Shown here: positions 1 to 6,355 of the stretch, piece by piece
Layout of the letters: every line of letters starts with the position of its first letter
How positions within the stretch are numbered: the stretch's first letter is position 1
NCBI GenBank assembly: GCA_937906975.1
Contig: CALCUN010000035.1
Span: forward strand, 1 to 8,756
From: an uncultured Bacteroidales bacterium
GTDB lineage: Bacteria > Bacteroidota > Bacteroidia > Bacteroidales > P3
Direction: 5' to 3'
Length of the DNA: 8,756 nucleotides
The notes under the pieces: generated by a model
What the model was told of the DNA's origin: nothing
Databases searched by the model: none
The model's input: the letters and a program-made list of their open reading frames with translations, nothing else
Made by a program: the position numbers and the translations under genes

Positions 1-2388
1 AGCGAGGCATACGAGTTATTTGAATACATAGATAAAGAAAAATTCTTAAAATATGAACGCTCGCCAATTCATCTTTTAGAATCGCTTTCACAAGAGGAGA
101 TAGAAAATCTTTTAAAAGACGAAATATTCTTAGAAAAAATAGACAAAGTAGAACAAGTCTTTAACTCCTATATGCAAAAGGCAGAAAGAAAAGAAGGAGA
201 TATGATTGCATATTTAAGTATGGAGTTTGGCTTGCACGATACCTTAAAAATATTTAGTGGAGGTTTAGGAATGCTTGCGGGGGATTATCTAAAACAAGCA
301 AGCGATTCTAATAAAAATATGATAGGTATTGGATTACTTTATAGAAATGGCTACTTCACACAACAAATAACAAAAGAGGGTTATCAAATCTCTGCACAAT
401 ATCCTCAAAAGTTTACACATCTTCCATTGCAAGCCGAAAAAGATGAAAACGGACTTTGGAGAAAAATCACTCTTGCTTTCCCTGGACGAAATATATATGC
501 AAAAATATGGCGTTGTGATGTAGGAAGAGTTCCTCTTTATTTGCTTGATACCGACATTGAGGAGAATAATCAAGAGGATAGAGCAATTAGCAATCAACTT
601 TATGGAGGAGATTGGGAGAATCGTTTGAAACAAGAAATTCTTTTAGGAATTGGAGGAGTGAGATTAGTAGAGGAATTAAATCTTCCTGTTGTTTTATATC
701 ACAACAACGAGGGACACTCCGCTTTTTCAAGCCTTGAAAGAATGCGAACCTACATTCAAAAACACTCTTATAGCTTTAAACAAGCACAAGAGTTGGTAAG
801 AAGTAGCACTTTGTTTACAACACATACGCCAGTGCCAGCAGGACACGACACATTCTCAGAAGAATTGCTAAGAACCTATTTAGGACATTTCGCAGAACAA
901 TTAAACTTAAATTGGAATGAGTTTTTCGCTCTTGGAAAAGAAGAAAACAACAAAGATTCCAAGTTTTCAATGAGTGTTTTGGCTATAAACTTTTCTCAAT
1001 ATGTAAACGGAGTTAGCAAAATTCACGCAAGAGTTAGCCGAGATATGTTTTCGTATCTTTACAAAGGCTATTTCCCAAGAGAATTACATATAAATCATGT
1101 TACAAATGGCGTACACCATTCAACATGGGCGTCAAAAGCGTGGTTAGAGCTTTACAAAGAAGGTTGGGAAAAGATATATAATGTAGAGGATTCTTTGGTT
1201 TGGAACACACACCTTAACGAAAAGAAAACACTTATAGAGTTTGTAAAAAATCGTTTACAACAAGATTTTACAAAACGAGCAGAAAATCCTAAACTTTATT
1301 TCCAAACAACAGCCGAACTTTCGGAAGAAAAATTCATAGTAGGCTTTGCAAGAAGATTTGCTACATATAAAAGAGCAAATCTATTGTTTACAAACCTTGA
1401 ACGCTTAAAACAAATTGTAGATTGTGGAGTTGTATTTATTTTTGCAGGCAAAGCACACCCACAAGACGGAGCGGGGCAAGGCTTAATCAAACGTATTATA
1501 GAAATTTCTAAAATGCCAGAGTTTATTGGTAAGATAATCTTTTTAGAAAACTATGATATGTATATGGCAAAACACCTAATTCGTGGAGTGGATCTTTGGT
1601 TAAATATGCCAACTCGTCCATTGGAAGCCTCTGGAACAAGTGGAGAAAAAGCCGTAATGAACGGTGTGGTTAATTTTTCGGTATTAGACGGTTGGTGGGC
1701 TGAGGGTTACAACGCAAAAGCAGGTTGGGCTTTAAGCGAGGAGCAGACTTATGAATCTCATGAATATCAAAACACATTGGATTCTGAGATGATTTATAAT
1801 ATTTTTGAAAACGAAATTATCCCTTGCTACAATTACAAAGACCAAAATGGCATTAGAGTAAAATGGGTTGAGAGAATAAAACACACAATAGCACTTATCG
1901 CACCACATTTCACTATGAAACGACAATTAGACGACTATTATGAAAAGTTTTATAATGAAATGTTTAAACGATTCTCTCAATTAAATGCTCAAAACGCTCA
2001 TTTAGCAAAAGAATATGCCGAATGGAAAAATAAAATCACTCATTTGTGGAACGCTATTGAATTACTTGATGTAACAATTCCCGATATAGCCAACACAAAC
2101 ATTGAATTAAACGATATATTCACTGCAAAGGTTAGTTTGTATCTTGGAGATATTTCCCCAGAGTATATAGGTATTGAAATGATTATTGCAGATAAGGAAA
2201 ACAATCAAATAAACGATTACACCCTTATTGCACCTTTTGAACAAGTTTGCGTAAATAACAAACGAGCGGACTATGAAATAAAAATCAAAACAAGTAGGGC
2301 AGGGGTGCATAACTTTGCATTTAGAATCTATCCTAAACACCCGCTTATGCAACATCGTATGGAATTGCCACTAATCAAGTGGATATAA
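1..2388 (+). CDS. glgP: Alpha-glucan (glycogen/maltodextrin) phosphorylase, 5'-truncated by window edge
   Basis: Cytoplasmic GT35 enzyme that releases glucose-1-phosphate from the non-reducing ends of alpha-1,4-glucans with pyridoxal phosphate as cofactor. Frame 1 is open from base 1, so the gene starts outside the window. The ATG at 172 is internal: the 57 codons before it fit the end of the N-terminal DUF3417-type region of this short, allosteric-site-poor family. Visible motifs are SMEFGL near 220, a sugar-site HNNEGHSAF (700-726), TTHTPVPAGHDTF near 820, NHVTNGVHHSTWAS near 1096, phosphate-site ARRFATYKRAN (1348-1380), and EASGTSGEKAVMNG, whose Lys (1648-1650) is the expected PLP lysine. 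A C-terminal beta-rich extension ends in LPLIKWI, as is usual for the family. 795 codons are visible. Some Bacteroidetes fuse this domain to an N-terminal glycogen synthase, and the window cannot tell whether that is so here. It converges on the mutL operon across a shared terminator. Confidence 0.95.
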   Translation, partial: SEAYELFEYIDKEKFLKYERSPIHLLESLSQEEIENLLKDEIFLEKIDKVEQVFNSYMQKAERKEGDMIAYLSMEFGLHDTLKIFSGGLGMLAGDYLKQASDSNKNMIGIGLLYRNGYFTQQITKEGYQISAQYPQKFTHLPLQAEKDENGLWRKITLAFPGRNIYAKIWRCDVGRVPLYLLDTDIEENNQEDRAISNQLYGGDWENRLKQEILLGIGGVRLVEELNLPVVLYHNNEGHSAFSSLERMRTYIQKHSYSFKQAQELVRSSTLFTTHTPVPAGHDTFSEELLRTYLGHFAEQLNLNWNEFFALGKEENNKDSKFSMSVLAINFSQYVNGVSKIHARVSRDMFSYLYKGYFPRELHINHVTNGVHHSTWASKAWLELYKEGWEKIYNVEDSLVWNTHLNEKKTLIEFVKNRLQQDFTKRAENPKLYFQTTAELSEEKFIVGFARRFATYKRANLLFTNLERLKQIVDCGVVFIFAGKAHPQDGAGQGLIKRIIEISKMPEFIGKIIFLENYDMYMAKHLIRGVDLWLNMPTRPLEASGTSGEKAVMNGVVNFSVLDGWWAEGYNAKAGWALSEEQTYESHEYQNTLDSEMIYNIFENEIIPCYNYKDQNGIRVKWVERIKHTIALIAPHFTMKRQLDDYYEKFYNEMFKRFSQLNAQNAHLAKEYAEWKNKITHLWNAIELLDVTIPDIANTNIELNDIFTAKVSLYLGDISPEYIGIEMIIADKENNQINDYTLIAPFEQVCVNNKRADYEIKIKTSRAGVHNFAFRIYPKHPLMQHRMELPLIKWI

Positions 2389-2397
2389 TACAAAAGG

Positions 2398-2438
2398 AAA
2401 GGAGACGAGAATTTTCACTTTTTCTCGTCTTCTTTTTT
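2398..2438. terminator. Rho-independent terminator between convergent units, probably bidirectional
   Basis: A 13-bp stem is formed by 2398-2410 (AAAGGAGACGAGA) and 2423-2435 (TCTCGTCTTCTTT), with one G-U pair, around a 12-nt loop (2411-2422). On the plus strand the distal arm runs into six T's (2433-2438), a good intrinsic terminator 10 bp after the glgP stop. On the minus strand the same hairpin is followed by a shorter T run (CCTTTTG), so it may also end the opposing operon, less efficiently. The last gene of that operon stops inside the loop. Confidence 0.8.
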
Positions 2439-2576
2439 AAAAATTTGAGGATTTTCTTTCTTAAACTTTTCTTGATATTTCTTTACATTATTTAGCGTAT
2501 AGCGAGGAATGACAACCGTTGTCAAAACACGAAATACAAGATAGATAAGAATTAAAAAAATAATTAAAGTCAACAT
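2415..2576 (-). CDS. Small single-pass membrane protein, 53 aa, DUF4834-like
   Basis: This short reading frame starts with ATG at 2576-2574, three bases after the stop of the USP-like gene, and ends with TGA at 2417-2415. The product opens with a hydrophobic segment (about residues 2-23, MLTLIIFLILIYLVFRVLTT) and continues as a very basic and acidic hydrophilic tail (about 30-53, rich in Lys and Glu). This layout, one N-terminal membrane helix plus a short charged cytoplasmic tail, resembles the small Bacteroidetes proteins called DUF4834; that name is from memory of the family pattern and not a search result. Function unknown. Three-base spacing implies translational coupling to the upstream gene. 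The last codons and the stop fall in the terminator hairpin. The main alternative is a chance frame, which the ordered hydrophobic/charged layout and exact operon spacing make less likely. Confidence 0.72.
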   Translation of the reverse strand: MLTLIIFLILIYLVFRVLTTVVIPRYTLNNVKKYQEKFKKENPQIFKKEDEKK

Positions 2577-2579
2577 ATC

Positions 2580-3425
2580 TTATTCACATAAAACAAATAA
2601 ATCATCTCTTGGATTAAGAAATAGTATAGGTCTGTCTTTTATTTTTTTAAGCACCTTTACCTCTTCCAATCCTTTAATTATATCAAAGAAACTTTTATCT
2701 TTTGTTGTTTGACAAATAACAACGCCATAGTTTTCTTTCTCTGCATAATCCAAAGCTTGTAAATCCAATAGTGTTTTCCTATCTTCGCTCTTGTGATTTG
2801 AAGGAATAATATTGAATTGTCCAAGCATTTTTCTCGCAAATGCAAGATTAAGATTTAATTGCTTTTGATAAAGAGAATCTTTGTAAGTTCTGTAATACAA
2901 AGTTACCTCACTACCAAAAAATCTTGCAAAATAAGAAGCCCAAAGTGTTTTTTCCTTACTTTCTCTTGCGTTGTTAAGAGTCAAAAGCACCTTTTCATAA
3001 TTCACAACACATTGTTTTTGATTGCAAATTAGGTAAGCCGTTCTTGAATTTTCCATATTCTTTAAAAGCACTGCAGGATTATCGGCTTTATTCTTTTGAG
3101 TTTGTTCAGGATTACAAGAAGTAACCAATACAACCGCATTGAGTAGTTGTCCTAATTTGCCAATTATTTCTTTTGAGTTACCCTTTAAAGAAATGTAAGA
3201 ATGGAGTTGAGAGTCAGTTATTTTGGAATTTAATTCTTTTAGTTTAATTTCCGCCTCCTCAACGCCGATTGAAGTCAAAGCCTCATCGTAAATATGAATT
3301 AAAATAAGACCTTTGTTTAATATCTTAGCAATCTGTATCGCATGCTCAATACAAGAATCGGTGCAATCTAAATTGTTTAGATACGCTATTACGAATTGGT
3401 CTTTTTTTTCTTTATTTTCGCTCAT
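2580..3425 (-). CDS. Tandem universal stress protein (UspA-like) family protein, nucleotide motif degenerate
   Basis: The 281-residue length fits two USP alpha/beta domains of about 140 residues. The first opens with a beta strand (QFVIAYLN, about 10-17), a helix (CIEHAIQIAKILNKG) and a second strand (LILIHIYDEAL), the usual start of a USP fold. The second begins near YEKVLLTLNNARESKEKTLWA (about 143 on) and ends with RPILFLNPRD. The ATP-binding signature of the family (G-x2-G-x9-G-S/T) is not recognisable in either half: the expected places read VTSCNPEQTQKNK and CQTTKDKSFFDI. If the fold assignment is right, this is a non-ATP-binding type whose role cannot be deduced. Probably cytoplasmic, with no signal peptide or membrane helix. 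ATG follows the rhomboid stop directly (TAAATG), so its translation is probably coupled to it. Assignment rests on fold pattern and length, so it is moderate. Confidence 0.7.
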   Translation of the reverse strand: MSENKEKKDQFVIAYLNNLDCTDSCIEHAIQIAKILNKGLILIHIYDEALTSIGVEEAEIKLKELNSKITDSQLHSYISLKGNSKEIIGKLGQLLNAVVLVTSCNPEQTQKNKADNPAVLLKNMENSRTAYLICNQKQCVVNYEKVLLTLNNARESKEKTLWASYFARFFGSEVTLYYRTYKDSLYQKQLNLNLAFARKMLGQFNIIPSNHKSEDRKTLLDLQALDYAEKENYGVVICQTTKDKSFFDIIKGLEEVKVLKKIKDRPILFLNPRDDLFVLCE

Positions 3426-4127
3426 TTAATATTGATAATTATCTCTTTGTCTTTTCCAAATCCAAAGTAAGATTAAGCCCGCAACCGCTCCTCCTAAGTG
3501 TGCAAAGTGTGCAACACCATCAGAGGTTGTTGTTATACCATTAAACAATTCTAATGCCATATAAATAAGCACAAACCATTTGGTTTTGATTGGTATTAGA
3601 AAGTAAAAATAAATTGTTGAATTAGGAAACATCATTCCAAAGGCGGCTAAAAGTCCAAAAACAATACCAGAGGCACCTATTGTGTTGAGATTGTTTAGAA
3701 ATTCAGAGGTTGATATTGTTATTCCGTTACCAATATTTACGCCTGAATAGACTCCATTAAGCAAATCGGAATACAAAAAGTAATAAGTTAATTGTTGAGC
3801 GAGTGCCGCACCAAGACAAGCCACTAAACAAAAGATAATGAATCTTTTTCCTCCCCAAATGTTTTCTAATGTATAGCCAAACATCCATATAGCAAAGAGA
3901 TTAAAAAACAAGTGAGAGAAATTATCGTGGAAAAAGGCGTATGTAATGTATTGCCAAAAGTAATGATTCTCCGAGGCAAAGAAATGTAAGCCGAAAATAT
4001 CGCTTAAATCAATTCCTCTCATTCTAAAAACATAGGTTGCAAGGAAAGCGATAGCGTTAATTATCAAAAGATTCTTACAAACAGGTGGAAGAATATTGAA
4101 TTTTGGTGGTGAATATTGTTGATACAT
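3426..4127 (-). CDS. Rhomboid family intramembrane serine protease
   Basis: Multi-pass inner-membrane protease of 233 residues that cleaves transmembrane substrates within the bilayer. The Ser-His dyad is clear: Ser153 in GASG (151-154), followed by the small-residue helix IVFGLLAAFG, and His210 in HFAHLGGAVAG (207-217). The conserved His72 and Asn76 of the second helix are in HLFFNLFAIWMFG, the residues that line the oxyanion site in GlpG-type enzymes. Helices are visible at about 19-34, 58-85, 95-118, 150-167, 183-196 and 205-225, a six-helix core without extra domains. A polar stretch (about 119-148) separates the third and fourth helices. The short N-terminus is Tyr/Pro/Gln rich. The gene lies 27 bp downstream of mutL and its TAA abuts the next ATG. 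Substrates cannot be inferred. Family assignment is firm. Confidence 0.93.
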   Translation of the reverse strand: MYQQYSPPKFNILPPVCKNLLIINAIAFLATYVFRMRGIDLSDIFGLHFFASENHYFWQYITYAFFHDNFSHLFFNLFAIWMFGYTLENIWGGKRFIIFCLVACLGAALAQQLTYYFLYSDLLNGVYSGVNIGNGITISTSEFLNNLNTIGASGIVFGLLAAFGMMFPNSTIYFYFLIPIKTKWFVLIYMALELFNGITTTSDGVAHFAHLGGAVAGLILLWIWKRQRDNYQY

Positions 4128-4154
4128 AGTTTTGTTATTTTATTTCTATCTTTC

Positions 4155-5888
4155 TTAAAACTGATTTTCTATATCTTGTATTGTGATACGATGAATTATT
4201 TTTTGTCCATCGGCAGTTGTTTGACAATTTGGAAGACAAAATAGTTGTGAAAGAAGAGTTTGCATTTGATAATCCGAAAGTTTTTCTCCATATTTTAGTT
4301 TTAATTTCTTAGACATTCTCATTGCTTTTTCCTCTTGTTTTTCCTCCAAATGCTCCTCTTGATATGGAGAACAAATCAATTCCTCTATAAAGTCAATACA
4401 TTCATCTATATTTTGCGAAAGAGGTTTTGAAAGTAAAAGGAAACAATTTTCCTTTTTATCATATTGAACCTCTATTCCATATTGTCGCAAAATGGTTTCA
4501 TATTCTTGAATTTGACAATTAACTTGTGGAGAAAAATTGTGAGGATAAGGTGTTAGCAAACGTTGTGATTCAATTACGCAACTATTGTTTTGAAGCAATT
4601 TTTCATATATAATCTTTTCCGAAGCCCTACTTTGATCCACAAACATAAAACCATCTTTTGATTGACTAACAATGTATTTATTTGCAAATTGAAACACAAT
4701 AGTTTTATTAGGTGTAAGGTTTTCTTTCAAGTCCAAAGGAAGCACTATTTGTTCTACCTCGCTATATTTTTTCACCTCTTGTTTTGTTTCAAAGGGATTA
4801 AAACTTGAATTGAAATTCACAACAGGGGCAGAGGGGATTGTGGTAGTTTTTGTAAGAATTGGCATTTCTATTGGTTTAGCACTAAAATCCAATTCACTTG
4901 AAAGCGAAAATTGACCAATACTCTTTTTTGTTGCAGCATGAAGTATGGCATATATTATTTTGTCATCAAGGAATTTTATCTCCGTTTTCGTTGGGTGTAT
5001 ATTAACATCAATATTTTTTGGATTAACCTCCAATTCTATAAAAAATATAGGGTAGGTTTTCTCTGCAATAAGGTTAGAATATGCCCTTTCTATTGCGTTT
5101 GCAAAGTAAGAATTTCGCATAAATCGTCCATTAACAAAGAAATATTGTTGATTTTTAGTCTTTTTACAAAGTTCCGCTTTGCATACAAATCCTTTTACCT
5201 TAACAACCTCTATATTTTCTTCTATTGGTAAAAGTTTTTCTTTAAGATTTGAACCGAAAACATCTATTATTCTGCGTTTTTGATTACTCTCTTCTAAGCG
5301 ATATTGCATTTGCTCATTGTGATACAAAGTAAAACTAACCGAGGTATTGACTAAGGCTACTCTTATAAACTCCTCGTTAATGTGAGAAAACTCAACACTA
5401 TCGCTTTTTAAGAAATTGCGACGTGCTGGTGTATTAAAAAATATGTTTTTTACGAATATGTTTGTGCCAACGGGACAAGAAATTTCAGAAACCTCCTTTA
5501 TAACGCCCCCTTCTATAACAACCTTTGTTCCTACTTCTTCTTCAGCAACTCTTGTCTGTAATTCAACTTGGGCAATGGAAGCAATGGAAGCTAAAGCCTC
5601 GCCTCTAAATCCCATTGTGTGCAGATTGAGTAGGTCTTCACTTGTTTTGATTTTGCTTGTTGCGTGAGGTAAGAAACACTTTTGTGCATCTTCTCTTGAC
5701 ATTCCGCAACCGTTGTCTTTAACCTGAACAAGCGTTCTTCCTGCGTCCTTTATAATTAACAAAATCTCGCTTGCACCAGAATCAATGGAGTTTTCCAATA
5801 ACTCTTTTACAACAGAGGCAGGACGATTGACAACCTCGCCTGCTGCAATCTGATTAGCAACAATTTCGCTTAATACCTCTATTGCCAT
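4155..5888 (-). CDS. mutL: DNA mismatch repair protein MutL
   Basis: MutL couples MutS mismatch recognition to strand removal; it is an ATP-dependent cytoplasmic dimer. The 577 residues are close to the usual length. The GHKL ATPase shows all motifs at canonical positions: NQIAAGEVV (12-20), Glu29 and Asn33 in KELLENSIDSGAS, DNGCG (58-62), HATSK (75-79) and GFRGEAL (93-99). Lys301 in NIHPTKTEIKF matches the ATP-contacting lysine. A poorly conserved linker (about 330-395) leads to the dimerisation domain. QRLLTP (442-447) sits where family members carry a beta-clamp-binding motif. The endonuclease motif DQHA-x2-E-x4-E appears as D418-Q-S-R-A-S-E424-x4-E429, with His and Ala replaced, and the later ACR and CPHGRP motifs are not recognisable (C551-LPN-C555 instead). 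ATG overlaps the upstream stop by 10 bp (GAAAAATGGCAATAG), so translation is probably coupled. Confidence 0.97.
   Translation of the reverse strand: MAIEVLSEIVANQIAAGEVVNRPASVVKELLENSIDSGASEILLIIKDAGRTLVQVKDNGCGMSREDAQKCFLPHATSKIKTSEDLLNLHTMGFRGEALASIASIAQVELQTRVAEEEVGTKVVIEGGVIKEVSEISCPVGTNIFVKNIFFNTPARRNFLKSDSVEFSHINEEFIRVALVNTSVSFTLYHNEQMQYRLEESNQKRRIIDVFGSNLKEKLLPIEENIEVVKVKGFVCKAELCKKTKNQQYFFVNGRFMRNSYFANAIERAYSNLIAEKTYPIFFIELEVNPKNIDVNIHPTKTEIKFLDDKIIYAILHAATKKSIGQFSLSSELDFSAKPIEMPILTKTTTIPSAPVVNFNSSFNPFETKQEVKKYSEVEQIVLPLDLKENLTPNKTIVFQFANKYIVSQSKDGFMFVDQSRASEKIIYEKLLQNNSCVIESQRLLTPYPHNFSPQVNCQIQEYETILRQYGIEVQYDKKENCFLLLSKPLSQNIDECIDFIEELICSPYQEEHLEEKQEEKAMRMSKKLKLKYGEKLSDYQMQTLLSQLFCLPNCQTTADGQKIIHRITIQDIENQF
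5572..5589 (-). repeat. 9-bp perfect tandem duplication inside the mutL ATPase domain
   Basis: GCAATGGAA occurs twice in direct succession (5572-5580 and 5581-5589). On the coding strand it encodes the S-I-A-S-I-A part of GEALASIASIAQ, next to the ATP-lid motif. The amino-acid pattern is normal for MutL (many have ASIASV); only the exact DNA duplication is notable, because slippage there would stay in frame. Confidence 0.8.
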
Positions 5889-6151
5889 TTTTCAACAAAG
5901 TGAAGTAGGAAGTATAACAATCCTGTAATTATTGTGGCAATTAAAAACACTCTAAACAAAGAAGCAGGTTTTCCAATCTTATCTTCTTTCTTAGCCTGCA
6001 TAGCACTCCTAAAATCAATTCGGCGTTTGTAGGACTCACCCTCAATTTCGCCATATTTTGCCTTTAATTGCTCTAATTGTTCCTTATTTGGGTCGTAAAA
6101 TCTTGGCTTATATTCAAATTTTCTTGGCTTTCTTGTTTCAAATAATCCCAT
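5879..6151 (-). CDS. Conserved-type small membrane protein encoded just upstream of mutL, 90 aa
   Basis: Not recognised as a named family. The first 62 residues are hydrophilic and strongly basic (RKPRKFEYKPRFYDP, about 7-21, then a Lys/Glu/Gln-rich likely helix 22-58). One hydrophobic segment follows (about 66-86, FRVFLIATIITGLLYFLLHFV) and the protein ends in EKWQ. It is therefore probably a tail-anchored or single-pass protein with a cytoplasmic basic domain. It is the first gene of the operon: the ATG at 6151 lies about 18-20 bp after the predicted transcription start, behind the purine-rich AAGAAGAAAAAG, which supports this start. Its TAG overlaps the mutL ATG by 10 bp, which suggests that its translation feeds into mutL translation. 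Coding status is well supported by the overlap, the promoter and the ordered composition. Function is unknown. Confidence 0.85.
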   Translation of the reverse strand: MGLFETRKPRKFEYKPRFYDPNKEQLEQLKAKYGEIEGESYKRRIDFRSAMQAKKEDKIGKPASLFRVFLIATIITGLLYFLLHFVEKWQ

Positions 6152-6174
6152 CTTTTTCTTCTTTAATCAAAGTG

Positions 6175-6205
6175 CAAAATTAAATAATCTTATTCAAAAC
6201 TCAAA
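6175..6205 (-). promoter_or_regulatory. Bacteroidetes-type promoter for the 90-aa gene/mutL operon
   Basis: On the minus strand TTTG (6205-6202) is followed by exactly 19 bp and then TAATTTTG (6182-6175). This matches the Bacteroidetes primary-sigma consensus TTTG-N19-TAnnTTTG with no mismatch. Transcription would begin near 6169-6171, leaving a leader of about 20 nt before the ATG at 6151. A second TAATTTTG (6209-6202) overlaps the -33 box but has no TTTG at the right distance (AAGA instead). It is unlikely to be used on its own. Confidence 0.8.
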
Positions 6206-6223
6206 ATTACTAACTCTTAGTAT

Positions 6224-6328
6224 TTTTTTCTTAGCTTTTTCAGATTTTTTCTTAGCTTTTTTGGATTTTTTCTTAGGAATTTTAGATTTTTTCTTAGGAT
6301 TTATCAATTTTTTTTGTACTTTTGTAGA
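6224..6328. repeat. 21-bp tandem repeat array with phased T-tracts upstream of gyrA
   Basis: Four clear units begin at 6224, 6245, 6266 and 6287. Each is TTTTTTCTTAG plus a more variable 10-bp half: CTTTTTCAGA, CTTTTTTGGA, GAATTTTAGA, GATTTATCAA. The CTTAG cores fall exactly 21 bp apart (C at 6230, 6251, 6272, 6293). A fifth, degenerate unit (6308-6328) keeps the leading T6 and a CTTTTGTAGA end and contains the gyrA -7 box. Second T-tracts at 6236-6240 and 6257-6262 give an average tract spacing near 10.5 bp in the first two units. This arrangement is known to bend DNA. Read on the minus strand the array gives Lys-rich heptads, but there is no ATG to start them. Confidence 0.9.
6294..6324 (+). 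promoter_or_regulatory. Predicted gyrA promoter (Bacteroidetes type)
   Basis: TACTTTTG (6317-6324) matches the -7 consensus TAnnTTTG exactly. The TTAG at 6294-6297 lies exactly 19 bp upstream, one mismatch from the -33 TTTG. The start of transcription would be near 6329-6331, giving a leader of about 25 nt before the ATG at 6356. The -33 element belongs to the fourth repeat unit and the -7 element to the fifth, so the promoter is built into the end of the repeat array. Confidence 0.65.
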
Positions 6329-6355
6329 TTGAAATAAAATAGGATTTTTACTATT

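Noticed and set aside
172..174. ATG at 172 as the true start of glgP
   Set aside because: The frame is open to base 1 and the 57 codons before it read as the family's N-terminal region, so the start is outside the window.
334..2355. Minus-strand open frames of about 60-100 codons across glgP (near 334-633, 1296-1490, 1732-1926, 2107-2355)
   Set aside because: They lie antisense to a well-supported conserved gene, have no family-like composition and no promoter or spacing context.
4911..5667. Plus-strand open frames opposite mutL (4911-5231 and 5416-5667)
   Set aside because: They are antisense to conserved MutL motifs, and their composition follows from the mutL codons.
6202..6209. Second TAATTTTG as an independent minus promoter
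   Set aside because: There is no TTTG 19 bp upstream (AAGA instead), while its TTTG end serves as the -33 box of the downstream consensus promoter.
6224..6328. CRISPR-like array
   Set aside because: The 21-bp units are contiguous with no unique spacers, and no cas gene is near.
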